Part shown: positions 7,034-15,581 of the stretch, piece by piece
How positions within the stretch are numbered: position 1 is the stretch's first letter
How the letters are laid out: each line of letters starts with the position of its first letter
Source: JACMRI01 sp043778625
GTDB lineage: Bacteria > Bacteroidota > Bacteroidia > UBA4408
Length of the DNA: 23,175 nucleotides
Assembly (NCBI GenBank): GCA_043778625.1
Contig: JAYWFU010000067.1
Location: 1 to 23,175, forward strand
Direction: 5' to 3'
Translations under genes and position numbers: made by a program
The notes under the pieces: generated by a model
The model's database searches: none
Told to the model about the DNA's origin: nothing
The model's input: the letters and a program-made list of their open reading frames with translations, nothing else

Positions 7034-8287
7034 ATGGCGTATTTATTTACATCAGAGTCAGTATCGGAAGGACACCCAGACAAAGTTGCTGACCAAATTT
7101 CGGACGCATTAATTGATAACTTTTTGGCTTTTGATCCAAATTCAAAAGTAGCTTGCGAAACTCTGGTAACCACTGGTCAAGTAGTGTTAGCGGGCGAAGT
7201 AAAATCGAAAGCGTATTTAGATGTGCAAACCATAGCACGCGATGTTATTAAAAAAATTGGCTACACCAAGTCGGAATATATGTTTGAGGCTAACTCGTGC
7301 GGAGTGTTTTCGGCTATCCACGAACAATCGGCAGACATTAATCAAGGTGTTGATAAAAAGAAAAAAGAGGAGCAAGGTGCTGGCGATCAAGGTATGATGT
7401 TTGGTTATGCAACTAACGAAACAGCTGATTATATGCCACTTGCGCTAGATTTAGCACACAAATTATTGGAGGAGTTAGCAGTATTGCGTCGCGAAAACAA
7501 AACAATTAAATATTTACGCCCTGATGCTAAAAGCCAAGTAACGCTAGAGTACGACGATAACAACCAACCTATACGTATTGATGCTATTGTAATATCAACT
7601 CAGCACGATGATTTTGATAACGATGCAAAAATGTTAGCTAAAATTAAAAAGGATATGATAGAAATATTAATTCCTCGTGTTAAAGCTAAATACACTCGTT
7701 ACACACATTTGTTTAACAACAAAATTAAATACCATATTAACCCAACAGGTAAGTTTGTAATTGGTGGTCCACACGGCGACACAGGCTTAACAGGTCGTAA
7801 AATTATTGTAGATACTTACGGTGGAAAAGGTGCACACGGTGGAGGAGCTTTTAGCGGAAAAGACCCCTCGAAAGTGGATAGAAGTGCAGCGTATGCTACA
7901 CGTCACATTGCTAAAAACTTAGTAGCAGCAGGCTTGTGCAGCGAAGTATTAGTACAAGTATCCTACGCTATTGGTGTGGCACAACCTACATCAATATACG
8001 TAAACACTTATGGTACAGCTAAAGTAGCAATGACCGATGGAGAAATAGCTAAAAAAGTAGAAGCTATATTTGATATGCGCCCTTACTTTATTGAAAAACG
8101 TTTGAAACTACGCCAGCCAATATACAGCGAAACTGCTGCTTACGGACACATGGGGCGTAAAAACCAAACAGTAACTAAAGTATTTACTACTCCTGACGGA
8201 AAAACAAAAACAATGAAAGTAGAATTGTTTACTTGGGAAAAATTAGACTTTGTACCTATCGTTAAAAAAACATTTAAACTAAAATAG
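7034..8287 (+). CDS. metK: S-adenosylmethionine synthase
   Basis: A 417-residue enzyme that makes S-adenosylmethionine from methionine and ATP in the cytoplasm. Family signatures are clear: the N-terminal GHPDK at residues 13-17, GAGDQG at 115-120 (ATP and methionine site), and GGGAFSGKDPSK at 269-280 followed by VDRSAAY. The ATG at 7034 (MAYLFTSESVSEGHPDK) is the conserved family start. The length is slightly above the roughly 385 residues common in proteobacteria because of inserted segments such as HDDFDNDAKMLAKIKKDM, as seen in Bacteroidota. I found no SAM riboswitch-like structure in the 128-bp upstream region. Transcription ends in a strong hairpin at 8313-8360. It appears monocistronic. 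Confidence 0.98.
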   Translation: MAYLFTSESVSEGHPDKVADQISDALIDNFLAFDPNSKVACETLVTTGQVVLAGEVKSKAYLDVQTIARDVIKKIGYTKSEYMFEANSCGVFSAIHEQSADINQGVDKKKKEEQGAGDQGMMFGYATNETADYMPLALDLAHKLLEELAVLRRENKTIKYLRPDAKSQVTLEYDDNNQPIRIDAIVISTQHDDFDNDAKMLAKIKKDMIEILIPRVKAKYTRYTHLFNNKIKYHINPTGKFVIGGPHGDTGLTGRKIIVDTYGGKGAHGGGAFSGKDPSKVDRSAAYATRHIAKNLVAAGLCSEVLVQVSYAIGVAQPTSIYVNTYGTAKVAMTDGEIAKKVEAIFDMRPYFIEKRLKLRQPIYSETAAYGHMGRKNQTVTKVFTTPDGKTKTMKVELFTWEKLDFVPIVKKTFKLK

Positions 8288-8312
8288 TAATTTTAAGAAT
8301 AAAAGTAATTTT

Positions 8313-8360
8313 AATCATAAATGCCTTTGTACTAACTAGTACAAAGGCATTTATGATTTT
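8313..8360 (+). terminator. metK terminator
   Basis: A perfect 21-bp stem (8313-8333 pairing with 8338-8358; left arm begins AATCATAAATGCC) with the 4-nt loop AACT, followed by TT. It starts 25 nt after the metK stop codon. The U-tract is short, but the stem is exceptionally long and the position fits. Confidence 0.85.
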
Positions 8361-8587
8361 ATACAACTACTGAAACACCAATAGTTTAGTAGAAGCATTA
8401 CTAAAAATACGAATATTAATTTTAGCTAAGAGTAGAGATCTGAAAAATGCAAGCTTGGATTCGAGTAATAAAAGAGCAACTAAATTGGATAAAAAAAACA
8501 AGGCTTAATACGCTATAAATGAACAATACTATGTATATTAACCGACTTAAATTAATACTCTTACTATCAAAATCAGTATAGCATTTG

Positions 8588-11500
8588 ATGAAATTATTTA
8601 CCCGTTTTATTATTGTAGTGTGTGTGTGTACCTTTGCGTACAAACCCCTGCTATACGCACAAAGTAAGCGGTCGGATAAATTAATAGCTACACAAAATTA
8701 TCTTGAAGCCATAAAAGTATTAACCGTTAAGGCACGTAAAAATCCACCCTTATTATTACAACTAGCCGATTGTCAGCAAAAAACTAGGCAGTATGAAGCC
8801 GCTGAGCTTACGTTTAAAAAATATTTTGAGTTAGAAAAAGCTCCCTCCTCCGCAGCTCACTTGCAATACGCGCAGGTACTGCTAATTAATAAAAAATATA
8901 CTGAAGCTAAGGAACAATTAGAGCAATATCAAGTAAAGAGACCTAATGATTCAAAATCGGCACGGTTGCTCAAAGCCTGCGACGACGTAAACGTGTGGTA
9001 TAACTTACCTCAAAAATATTTTGTAAAAAATCAGTTGGATATGAACTCGCCCTTTAGCGATTTTTGTGCCGTTGAATACAAAAACGATGTAGTGTTTGTA
9101 AGCGAACGTAACGAGGACGTAGTGGGAGGCAATGCCTTTGCATGGACAAAAAACCCGTATACGAGCATATTGCTGGCTAAAGCTAAAAAGCGTAACGATA
9201 CCACTTTGTACAAATTTAACGGACTGCTTAGCAATAAATTTGTAGGCGATTATAATACTGGGCCAGTAACATTTAACAAAGACTACAGCGAAATATATTT
9301 TAACAGAGTTCAAAATTTAACTAATAAACGTAACCGAATAGTTACCGCTAAAATATACAGTGCCCAGTACGAAAATGGCAATTGGCGCAACGAAAAATCG
9401 TTTCCTGCCAATAACGATACGTATTCAATAATTCATCCTTCTTTAACGCCCGATGGTAAACGTATTTATTTTGCTAGCGACATGAGTGGTGGTTACGGAG
9501 GTTATGATATTTATTATGCTGATCGTGTTGGTGCCGATGATTGGAGCAAACCTAATAATTTAGGTGCGGAGGTAAACTCAGCTTTCAATGATGTGTTTCC
9601 GCACATTGCACGCAATGGTACGTTATATTTTTCGTCTAACGGATTGGGTGGCTACGGCGGGCTAGACGTATTTGCAACCACCCAAGTGTTGGGTAAATGG
9701 ACTATACCAATTAATCAAAAAGCACCGCTTAACAGTAGTTACGACGATTTTGGTATTACGTTTAAAGCAGATAATTTGTCAGGTTACTTTTCATCTAACA
9801 GAGCCAATGGTAAGGGTAGCGATGATATTTATTCCTTTACCATTAACAAAGCAATAATAAATGTAAGCGGTGCTATTGTAGAAAATAAAGATACCACCAA
9901 ACGTTTGGCAAGCGTTGATGTAGCCCTAATTGACAACAAAGGCAAAATAATACAAGTCGCTAAAACCAAAGAGGATGGTTCATTTTTGTTTGAAAACGTA
10001 CAAAGTGATAACTATAATGTAATAAAAATTGATAAAAACCAAGAGGTGCTTCGTTTTAAACGCCAGCTCTCTATTGTTAATGATAGTAACCGTATTATTA
10101 GCACTACCAATTTAGGTGAAAATGGCTTTGAATTTAACTACATAGCTACTGATAAAACGGAGTACACATTAATTAACGACGATGACAATAGCGCACTAAT
10201 AGCTCGTAATTTTGAAGGCTTTTTGTACAGAGGTTCAGACAGTAGTAAGGCGGTAGACAATGTAATGATTTCGTTGTTGAATAGTAAAAAAGAACTACTA
10301 CAAACGCATCGTACTGAAAGCGAAGGCAAGTTTGTGTTAAAAAATCTACGTAACACAGCATCGTATGTGTTTGCGGTAGAAAATAATAAAACCATAACTA
10401 CCGAAAAATTATTGCTCGTTAAAAACAAAGTGGGGCAAGTGGTGTACCGTATTGTACGCGACTCAATAGCTGGCTTTGAGTTTAAAATGATAGCTACTGA
10501 CAAAACATTTTATGATATGCTAAACGACGATGATGATTCGAAGTTGAAAATTAATGTAAAAGGTAGGTTAGTAAACGGCGATGGCAACAACGCCCCAATT
10601 GCTAACGCTACGGTGCGTATGGTTAACGATAAGCAAGAGATAATACAAACTACGAAAACGGATAGTGCAGGTAATTTTAAATTTAACCAAATAGCAGCAG
10701 ATAAAAACTACTATTTAACCACTGACGAAGACGACCCTGCATTGGCAGCTGTAAAAAAAGTAGTATTGCAAAATGAAGCGGGCAAAGAGTTGTATAGTGC
10801 CACAAAAACAACTGACGGGAAATTCAAATTTAATTTATTAGCCTATGATAAAACACGCTATACTATGATTGAGGAAGAGGACTTGTCAGTACTGCGGGTA
10901 AGTGTAAAGGGGCAGTTAAAATCTGACCAAGGTGAGGTAATATCCAATGCTAAGGTACTACTCAAAGAAAAAGAAACGGGAGCTACGCAAGCTGTGTTTA
11001 CTGATGCCGACGGACGCTTTACATTTAATAAATTGGCAAGTGATAAAAACTATTATACCTCGCTTGATGAAAACGATCCTGCATTAAAAAATTATACTAA
11101 AGTAGTGTTATATAACGACAAAGGAGTGGAGCAGTACCGTGCTGATAAAGCTCAATTTAAATTTAACTTTATACCTACTGATAAAACTTTGTACACTGAT
11201 GTAGAAGTAGAAGACACACAACTTAAACTACCTACCAAAACTATTGATGGAACCATAAAAGGTGCTGATGGCAGTGCGCTTGCAGAAGGTACTGTAGTAT
11301 ATTTAAAAGATGAAAAAGGTAATATTATTGCCACAGGTAAATTAGATAAAAACGGTAATTTTAAATTTGACAAAATACCAACTGATAAAAATTATTATGT
11401 GGACATCGACGCTGACGACACACAAATACGTTTACGCAAAGGCTTAGTAATGACGGATAAAAATGGTAAGGAAACTCGCAAAGGTTTTTATGATGCTAAT

Positions 11501-11989
11501 GGTAAATTTGTGTTTCAAATTATTAAAACAGATAAGTCATTCTTTAATGATATTGTAGAAGAAGACGTAGCCCTAAAAATTATTACTAAAAAAACGCCTC
11601 CTGCTAAAGTTGAACCTATTATAAGCGTGGCTACTAACGGCAGTGTTGAAAACATTTACTTTGATTTAGGCTCTTCGTATTTAACTGATGATAACAAAGC
11701 ACAACTAAAAATTATTGCACAGCATCTTACCCAGAGTAATACTAAGTTAATACAAGTGTCTGCCCACGCTGATATCAGAGCCGATGCCAATTATAATAAA
11801 TGGCTTACTGACCGTCGCATGAATCGTGTTATTGAATATTTAATTACCATAGGAATTGATAAACGAAAACTAAAAGGAAAATCATTTGGCGAAACCGATT
11901 TAGTAAACGAATGCGTGAACGACCAAGTTACTTGCACCGAAGAGCAACATAAAGAAAACCGCAGAACATCAATTACTAAATTAAAGTAG
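8588..11989 (+). CDS. OmpA-family envelope protein: TPR, PD40 propeller, CRD-like repeats (PorE-like)
   Basis: 1133 residues from the ATG at 8588; a TTG three bases upstream is less likely. The signal peptide ends near LLYAQ (residue 25); no lipobox is evident. Residues 30-135 are TPR-like (NYLEAIKVL, QYEAAELTFKKYFELE, KYTEAKEQLEQY). Residues 150-420 hold PD40/WD40-like blades with SLTPDGKRIYFASD, GGYGGYDIYYAD, NGTLYFSSNGLGGYGG and LSGYFSSNR. Residues 427-998 are five tandem carboxypeptidase-regulatory-like units, each about 115 residues. The C-terminal OmpA domain (about 1020-1130) has IYFDLGSSYLTDDNK, AHADIRA and NRRTSI, keeping the Asp and Arg expected to hold diaminopimelate. The domain order matches PorE, a peptidoglycan-anchored part of the type IX secretion system, but PorE has one regulatory-like domain and many paralogues share this plan, so a role in secretion is only possible. 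Confidence 0.9.
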   Translation: MKLFTRFIIVVCVCTFAYKPLLYAQSKRSDKLIATQNYLEAIKVLTVKARKNPPLLLQLADCQQKTRQYEAAELTFKKYFELEKAPSSAAHLQYAQVLLINKKYTEAKEQLEQYQVKRPNDSKSARLLKACDDVNVWYNLPQKYFVKNQLDMNSPFSDFCAVEYKNDVVFVSERNEDVVGGNAFAWTKNPYTSILLAKAKKRNDTTLYKFNGLLSNKFVGDYNTGPVTFNKDYSEIYFNRVQNLTNKRNRIVTAKIYSAQYENGNWRNEKSFPANNDTYSIIHPSLTPDGKRIYFASDMSGGYGGYDIYYADRVGADDWSKPNNLGAEVNSAFNDVFPHIARNGTLYFSSNGLGGYGGLDVFATTQVLGKWTIPINQKAPLNSSYDDFGITFKADNLSGYFSSNRANGKGSDDIYSFTINKAIINVSGAIVENKDTTKRLASVDVALIDNKGKIIQVAKTKEDGSFLFENVQSDNYNVIKIDKNQEVLRFKRQLSIVNDSNRIISTTNLGENGFEFNYIATDKTEYTLINDDDNSALIARNFEGFLYRGSDSSKAVDNVMISLLNSKKELLQTHRTESEGKFVLKNLRNTASYVFAVENNKTITTEKLLLVKNKVGQVVYRIVRDSIAGFEFKMIATDKTFYDMLNDDDDSKLKINVKGRLVNGDGNNAPIANATVRMVNDKQEIIQTTKTDSAGNFKFNQIAADKNYYLTTDEDDPALAAVKKVVLQNEAGKELYSATKTTDGKFKFNLLAYDKTRYTMIEEEDLSVLRVSVKGQLKSDQGEVISNAKVLLKEKETGATQAVFTDADGRFTFNKLASDKNYYTSLDENDPALKNYTKVVLYNDKGVEQYRADKAQFKFNFIPTDKTLYTDVEVEDTQLKLPTKTIDGTIKGADGSALAEGTVVYLKDEKGNIIATGKLDKNGNFKFDKIPTDKNYYVDIDADDTQIRLRKGLVMTDKNGKETRKGFYDANGKFVFQIIKTDKSFFNDIVEEDVALKIITKKTPPAKVEPIISVATNGSVENIYFDLGSSYLTDDNKAQLKIIAQHLTQSNTKLIQVSAHADIRADANYNKWLTDRRMNRVIEYLITIGIDKRKLKGKSFGETDLVNECVNDQVTCTEEQHKENRRTSITKLK
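9866..11581 (+). repeat. Five tandem ~115-residue domain units inside the OmpA-family gene
   Basis: Each unit begins with a regulatory-like sandwich strand (for example VKGRLVNGDG, VKGQLKSDQG, IDGTIKGADG) and ends with an F-x-F strand, a T/A-D-K-x-x-Y/F motif and an acidic loop before a Leu (IATDKTFYDMLNDDDDSKL, IPTDKTLYTDVEVEDTQL). In the last three units the DK-x-x-Y motif also appears mid-unit. The motifs recur at spacings of about 65-68 and 46-49 residues. The units differ clearly in sequence, so the duplication is not recent. Confidence 0.8.
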
Positions 11990-12002
11990 CGGTAAAAAAA
12001 AC

Positions 12003-12704
12003 TTATGTTGTTGAGTATTTTTTACATTTAAAATACTCAAAACCACTAACGTTCATTAGCAATAAAAGCATACCGTAAAATACGTCTTCAAACGGAATGG
12101 TGTATAGCCTAATACCCAAGTTGTAATTAGCATTATAATGTACTACCATTCTATTAAAAAAACCACCAGTTAGTACTCCGTTAGATAAAAAAAATGGAAT
12201 AAGTATAAAAAGATATACTACATAAAAATTAGCTAAATAATTTACTTTTTTAACGAGTAAAATAGTTAAGTACAGTGCAAGTAAAATAGCCGTAACCGAT
12301 GTGTATAGCTTGTGTAAATTAAGCATGCCCACCATAACTAATGCTATAATAAGTGCTATACTAAAGTAGTTGGCTTGTTTGGTATAATTAGTGGCGCTAA
12401 AATATTTAGTATAGCAATGGTGACTAAATACTGATGCGTAGGGTATGGCCACAAAAAACAAGCATTCTTCCAATGGCATGTTTACCACCGTAAGCCCGTA
12501 AGTGTAAATGGGGGAGAAGTCCCACACGTTGAGGTGCGTAAATACACCGTCCCATATTAAAAAGAATAGTGCTGTAATTATGCACGGTAGTACAAAGTTG
12601 CGCCATTGTGTATAAAATTGCAACTTAGGATGAAACGAAAATATAAATGGAAATATAATGCACAAAAAATCGACCCAGAGGTAGGTGTACTGCGGGGCAA
12701 ACAT
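12003..12704 (-). CDS. crtYcd: Lycopene beta-cyclase, CrtYcd type
   Basis: A 233-residue integral membrane protein with about seven hydrophobic helices. It belongs to the lycopene cyclase family in which the two small subunits of actinobacterial CrtYc/CrtYd are joined, as in the N-terminal part of fungal CarRA/CrtYB. The two halves each carry the conserved acidic motif: MPLEE at residues 76-80 after WDFSPIYTYG, and IPFED at 203-207 after NLGIRLYT. It closes both ends of lycopene to give beta-carotene in the inner membrane. Its ATG overlaps the crtZ stop codon as TAATG, so translation is probably coupled. It is the last gene of the carotenoid operon and converges on the OmpA-family gene with a 13-bp gap. 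Confidence 0.92.
   Translation of the reverse strand: MFAPQYTYLWVDFLCIIFPFIFSFHPKLQFYTQWRNFVLPCIITALFFLIWDGVFTHLNVWDFSPIYTYGLTVVNMPLEECLFFVAIPYASVFSHHCYTKYFSATNYTKQANYFSIALIIALVMVGMLNLHKLYTSVTAILLALYLTILLVKKVNYLANFYVVYLFILIPFFLSNGVLTGGFFNRMVVHYNANYNLGIRLYTIPFEDVFYGMLLLLMNVSGFEYFKCKKYSTT
12011..12040 (-). terminator. Possible terminator hairpin at the end of the crt operon
   Basis: TTGAGTATTTT (12011-12021) pairs perfectly with AAAATACTCAA (12030-12040) around an 8-nt loop. Read on the minus strand a run of seven T follows about 9 nt after the stem. The hairpin lies inside the last codons of crtYcd, and the spacer is long for a classic terminator, so the call is weak. Confidence 0.35.
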
Positions 12705-13177
12705 TATTTTTCGGCCTTAATTTGTTGTGCGGCTTCTTTAAAATATTTAAATGGCACTAATAACATTCCAAAACATTCGCCATGTTCTTTGCCTAAGTGT
12801 TTGTGGTGCATTTTGTGCGCACGGCGTATGGCTCTAAAATAAAAATTGTCAGTGTTGCGCAGCCATTTAATACGTTGATGAATAAATACATCATGCACAA
12901 AAAAATATGCCGTACCATAAATGGTAATGCCTAAGCCAATGTATACTAAAAAATTAAGCGCAGGCACAAATGTACCCAAGGCAAAAAATGCCATAGCAGG
13001 TACTGCAAATATCACAAAAAAGTAATCGTTTTTTTCGAGAAACGAACTAGGATCTTTCTTGTGGTGGTCTTCGTGCAGCGACCACAAAAAACCGTGCATT
13101 ATGTATTTGTGGGCGTTCCAGGCGGCAGCCTCCATGGCAAAAAAAGTTGCAACTGTAATCAAGGTATTAGTTAGCAT
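12704..13177 (-). CDS. crtZ: Beta-carotene 3-hydroxylase
   Basis: A 157-residue membrane di-iron hydroxylase of the fatty-acid-hydroxylase superfamily. All histidine clusters are present: H23-x4-H28 in HKYIMH, H35-x2-HH39 in HEDHH, H95-x4-H100 in HDVFIH and H121-x2-HH125 in HKMHH. These ligate the iron pair that hydroxylates C3 and C3' of the beta-ionone rings, turning beta-carotene into beta-cryptoxanthin and zeaxanthin. Hydrophobic stretches around residues 53-90 fit membrane helices. The length is normal for bacterial CrtZ. It lies 13 bp after the SRPBCC gene, and its stop overlaps the start of crtYcd. The presence of crtZ and absence of a ketolase point to zeaxanthin as the product encoded here. 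Confidence 0.95.
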   Translation of the reverse strand: MLTNTLITVATFFAMEAAAWNAHKYIMHGFLWSLHEDHHKKDPSSFLEKNDYFFVIFAVPAMAFFALGTFVPALNFLVYIGLGITIYGTAYFFVHDVFIHQRIKWLRNTDNFYFRAIRRAHKMHHKHLGKEHGECFGMLLVPFKYFKEAAQQIKAEK

Positions 13178-13190
13178 GGCGAGTTGAGGT

Positions 13191-13652
13191 TTAAAAGTTA
13201 AATAGTTGTTTTAATATAGTTTTTCGGTAATCAAATATTCCTTGTACTTTTTTATGTACAAATAATACATTGCCCAATTGCCCTAGTATACCCAGTGGTA
13301 GTGCGTATTCTATTTTATCAGTCATTAGTACACCAGTGGGTGTAGTGGTAAATGTGTGGGTATGGTTCCAAAGTTTATAAGGTCCTTTTAACTGAATATC
13401 ACTAAACGAATGTGGGGCATTAACGTGGGTAATTTTGGTAGTCCACCCTAGAGGGATATTTAGTAGTGGCCTAACGGTATAGTTAATAAGCATACCTTCT
13501 AAAATTGGTTGCGAACTAAGTTCGGTAAGCAATTCAAATTTCATGTCAGGCGGTGTTATTTTTAATAAGTTTTGAGGATTACTAAAAAACTCCCAAGCCT
13601 TGTCAATGCTTATGGGTAACTCCTGCGTATAGTTTAGTGTGTATATTTTCAT
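13191..13652 (-). CDS. SRPBCC-fold protein of the carotenoid operon
   Basis: A 153-residue soluble protein with the START/polyketide-cyclase-like layout: an N-terminal strand QELPISIDKAWEFFSNPQNLLKITP, the typical START-like opening, then GWTTKITHV, FSDIQLKGPYKLWNHTHTF, and a C-terminal helix ending FDYRKTILKQLF. Proteins of this fold bind hydrophobic ligands in a deep pocket. Similar genes are found with crtZ and idi in Bacteroidota carotenoid clusters (from memory), so binding or chaperoning of a carotenoid or isoprenoid intermediate is a reasonable guess, but no catalytic residues are evident and no reaction can be named. It sits 14 bp after idi and 13 bp before crtZ, so it is co-transcribed with them. 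Confidence 0.75.
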   Translation of the reverse strand: MKIYTLNYTQELPISIDKAWEFFSNPQNLLKITPPDMKFELLTELSSQPILEGMLINYTVRPLLNIPLGWTTKITHVNAPHSFSDIQLKGPYKLWNHTHTFTTTPTGVLMTDKIEYALPLGILGQLGNVLFVHKKVQGIFDYRKTILKQLFNF

Positions 13653-13666
13653 GTGTATTGTTTTTA

Positions 13667-14185
13667 CTAATTATTTTTAAATATTTTGTGCTTGTGTTCG
13701 TTAAAACATATTTTAAACCACTCCGTAAAATGTTCGGGCTTACGTTCAATTTCTAGGGTTAAATCGTGTAACGAAATATATCGGTAGGCACTAACTTCAT
13801 CTAAATTAATAACGGGCAGAGTGGTGGTTGTGCCTACAAAAACGTAATCGTATTCGTGTTCTATTAAATTATTGTTGAGTACTGCACGGTAAGTAAAATT
13901 AAACGAATGGTGTAGTGTGCAGGTCATTCCCATTTCTTCTGTAAGCCTCCTGTTAGCAGCATCGTCTGGTGTTTCGTTAGGGCGTGGGTGCGAGCAACAA
14001 CTGTTAGTCCATAATCCTGCTGAGTGATATTTGTGCGCCGCACGTTGTTGTAATAACAGTTCGTGGTGTTCGTTAAATATAAATATTGATATGGCACGGT
14101 GTAGCAAACCCTGTTGGTGCGCTTCCATTTTTTCCATAACTCCTAACTCGTTATCACGCTCATCTACCAATATAACTTGTTCCAT
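13667..14185 (-). CDS. idi: Isopentenyl-diphosphate delta-isomerase, type I
   Basis: A 172-residue cytoplasmic Nudix-fold enzyme that interconverts isopentenyl and dimethylallyl diphosphate, feeding prenyl chain synthesis. It has the metal-binding histidines H23 and H30 (EAHQQGLLHRA), the active-site Cys and His in TNSCCSHP (residues 60-67), the Nudix-like helix with RRLTEEMG, and the catalytic Glu pair in EHEYDYVF (about 109-111). The length is usual for type I enzymes. Its place inside the crt operon suggests that precursor balance is adjusted with carotenoid demand. It is 8 bp downstream of the small secreted-protein gene. Confidence 0.95.
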   Translation of the reverse strand: MEQVILVDERDNELGVMEKMEAHQQGLLHRAISIFIFNEHHELLLQQRAAHKYHSAGLWTNSCCSHPRPNETPDDAANRRLTEEMGMTCTLHHSFNFTYRAVLNNNLIEHEYDYVFVGTTTTLPVINLDEVSAYRYISLHDLTLEIERKPEHFTEWFKICFNEHKHKIFKNN

Positions 14186-14193
14186 AATGTGCT

Positions 14194-14670
14194 TTAATTA
14201 ATATGTGTATGAATAGTTTTATATAGTGTAGATTGAGTGTCGTTAGCCAATTCCCTTTGTTTTAAATAGGCGGATAGTTTTTGTTTATCCGCTACTTTAT
14301 TATTCGAATAATTAAGTACCATGGGTGCTTTACGTTGTGTTATGTATCTAAAAAAAATTAGCTCCATATTATTTGGTTCTTGATTAATAGCTTGCTCTAA
14401 TAGTGTTTTTCCTTTGTTAAAATGTGATAATTTGCTAAACACATTAGCGGTGTGTTTGCACAACATTATGCAACTCATAGCCTTGTATCCTTTTAATAAT
14501 GGGGTATTGATGGTAATAGTATTCATATAATTATAAAACTCAGAGGCCTTGTCTGATTTTAGCTGCGCTTGCGCACATAGCGTACGTATAGTTTGCATAG
14601 TTGCATTATTAGCATAACTAGTAGTGTGTAGTGCTATTAAAAAACTAATTATAAATAGTAAGTTGCGCAT
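14194..14670 (-). CDS. Small conserved secreted protein of the carotenoid operon, function unknown
   Basis: A 158-residue protein with an N-terminal signal peptide (MRNLLFIISFLIALHTTSYA, cleavage likely at A-N). The mature part is mostly helical, with a TPR-like segment (FSKLSHFNKGKTLLEQAINQEPNNMELIFFRYI) followed by a Tyr-rich stretch and a Lys-rich helix. Small proteins with a similar 'P-N-N-x-E-L-x-F-x-R' then 'Y-x-x-x-x-x-D-K' pattern are known to me from other Bacteroidota, some near carotenoid genes, but none with a known function. It lies 11 bp after crtB and 8 bp before idi, so it is an operon member. An exported protein in an otherwise cytoplasmic and inner-membrane pathway is odd; a role in carotenoid placement is speculation. 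Confidence 0.75.
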   Translation of the reverse strand: MRNLLFIISFLIALHTTSYANNATMQTIRTLCAQAQLKSDKASEFYNYMNTITINTPLLKGYKAMSCIMLCKHTANVFSKLSHFNKGKTLLEQAINQEPNNMELIFFRYITQRKAPMVLNYSNNKVADKQKLSAYLKQRELANDTQSTLYKTIHTHIN

Positions 14671-14681
14671 ATCTTGTAGAG

Positions 14682-15569
14682 TTATTTAATACCTATTGTG
14701 TTGTAACGAATGCCCGAAGTTATTAATAATAAAAATTTTTGTGCATTATTTATTCGTATACGTGTGTTCATTACCTGTTCGGGCGATGTTGCTTTTATTT
14801 TTTCGAATAATTTAAGGTAATAAATATAGGCTACATACACGCCAAATTGTGCCGATTTTGGGAGTTGTTTTATTCCTGCTAAACCTTGAGCAAAGTCACT
14901 TGCAATTTCAGTTTCAATACTTGTTTTAGTAGCCGAAGTAAATGTAGCGTACTGCAATTGTGGGAAATACTGCCTACCTAATGCTTGGGTATCGTCTTTT
15001 AAATCGCGCAAAAAATTAATTTTTTGAAACGCCGCCCCCAGCTTCATTGCTAAGGGTTTTAGTTGTTGGTAATAAGTTGTGTTGTTATTGGTAAATACAT
15101 GTAGGCACATTAGCCCAACTACTTCGGCAGAGCCTACTATATAGGTTTCGTACGAAGTTTGTGAGTGCTCACGTTGTTGCAAATCGATTTCCATACTGTT
15201 CAAAAAACAATCAATTAACTCGTGTTCTATACCATACTTATTAACCACTTGCTGAAAACTATTTAAAATAGGATTCATACTTATTTTACGGGCAATGGCT
15301 AAGTAAGTATCTCGTTTAAATTCATCAAATAATTGTTGTTTATCGTAGGCATGAAAGCTATCAACAATTTCGTCGGCAAAGCGCACAAACCCATATATAT
15401 TATGTATTGGTGTATGTAGTTCTTTGCTAAGGCAACGTATCCCTAACGAAAAGCTTGTACTGTACGCTTTGGTAGTAGTGGCACTACAGGCATCAGATAC
15501 CGTGTCAAACAATTGTTTTTTGCTTAAATCGGTTGGTAGTGAAGTAATAGGTGGTAATTGTGTATTCAA
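14682..15569 (-). CDS. crtB: Phytoene synthase
   Basis: A 295-residue head-to-head prenyl synthase that condenses two geranylgeranyl diphosphates into phytoene. Both Asp-rich Mg-diphosphate motifs are present: DEIVD at residues 66-70 in RFADEIVDSF and DLKDD at 189-193 in FLRDLKDDTQALGRQYFP. The N-terminal FDTVSDACSATTTKAYSTSFSLGI is the family's usual opening. No ATG lies near it: the first in-frame ATG is residue 98, past the first motif. The start must be non-ATG; TTG at 15569 is preferred, with another TTG at 15512. The gene is in the same frame as crtI, separated from it only by a TAA and four codons, so a crtI-crtB readthrough product is conceivable if the stop is leaky or an error. Confidence 0.93.
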   Translation of the reverse strand: MNTQLPPITSLPTDLSKKQLFDTVSDACSATTTKAYSTSFSLGIRCLSKELHTPIHNIYGFVRFADEIVDSFHAYDKQQLFDEFKRDTYLAIARKISMNPILNSFQQVVNKYGIEHELIDCFLNSMEIDLQQREHSQTSYETYIVGSAEVVGLMCLHVFTNNNTTYYQQLKPLAMKLGAAFQKINFLRDLKDDTQALGRQYFPQLQYATFTSATKTSIETEIASDFAQGLAGIKQLPKSAQFGVYVAYIYYLKLFEKIKATSPEQVMNTRIRINNAQKFLLLITSGIRYNTIGIK

Positions 15570-15581
15570 TAGTGTAAAAAT

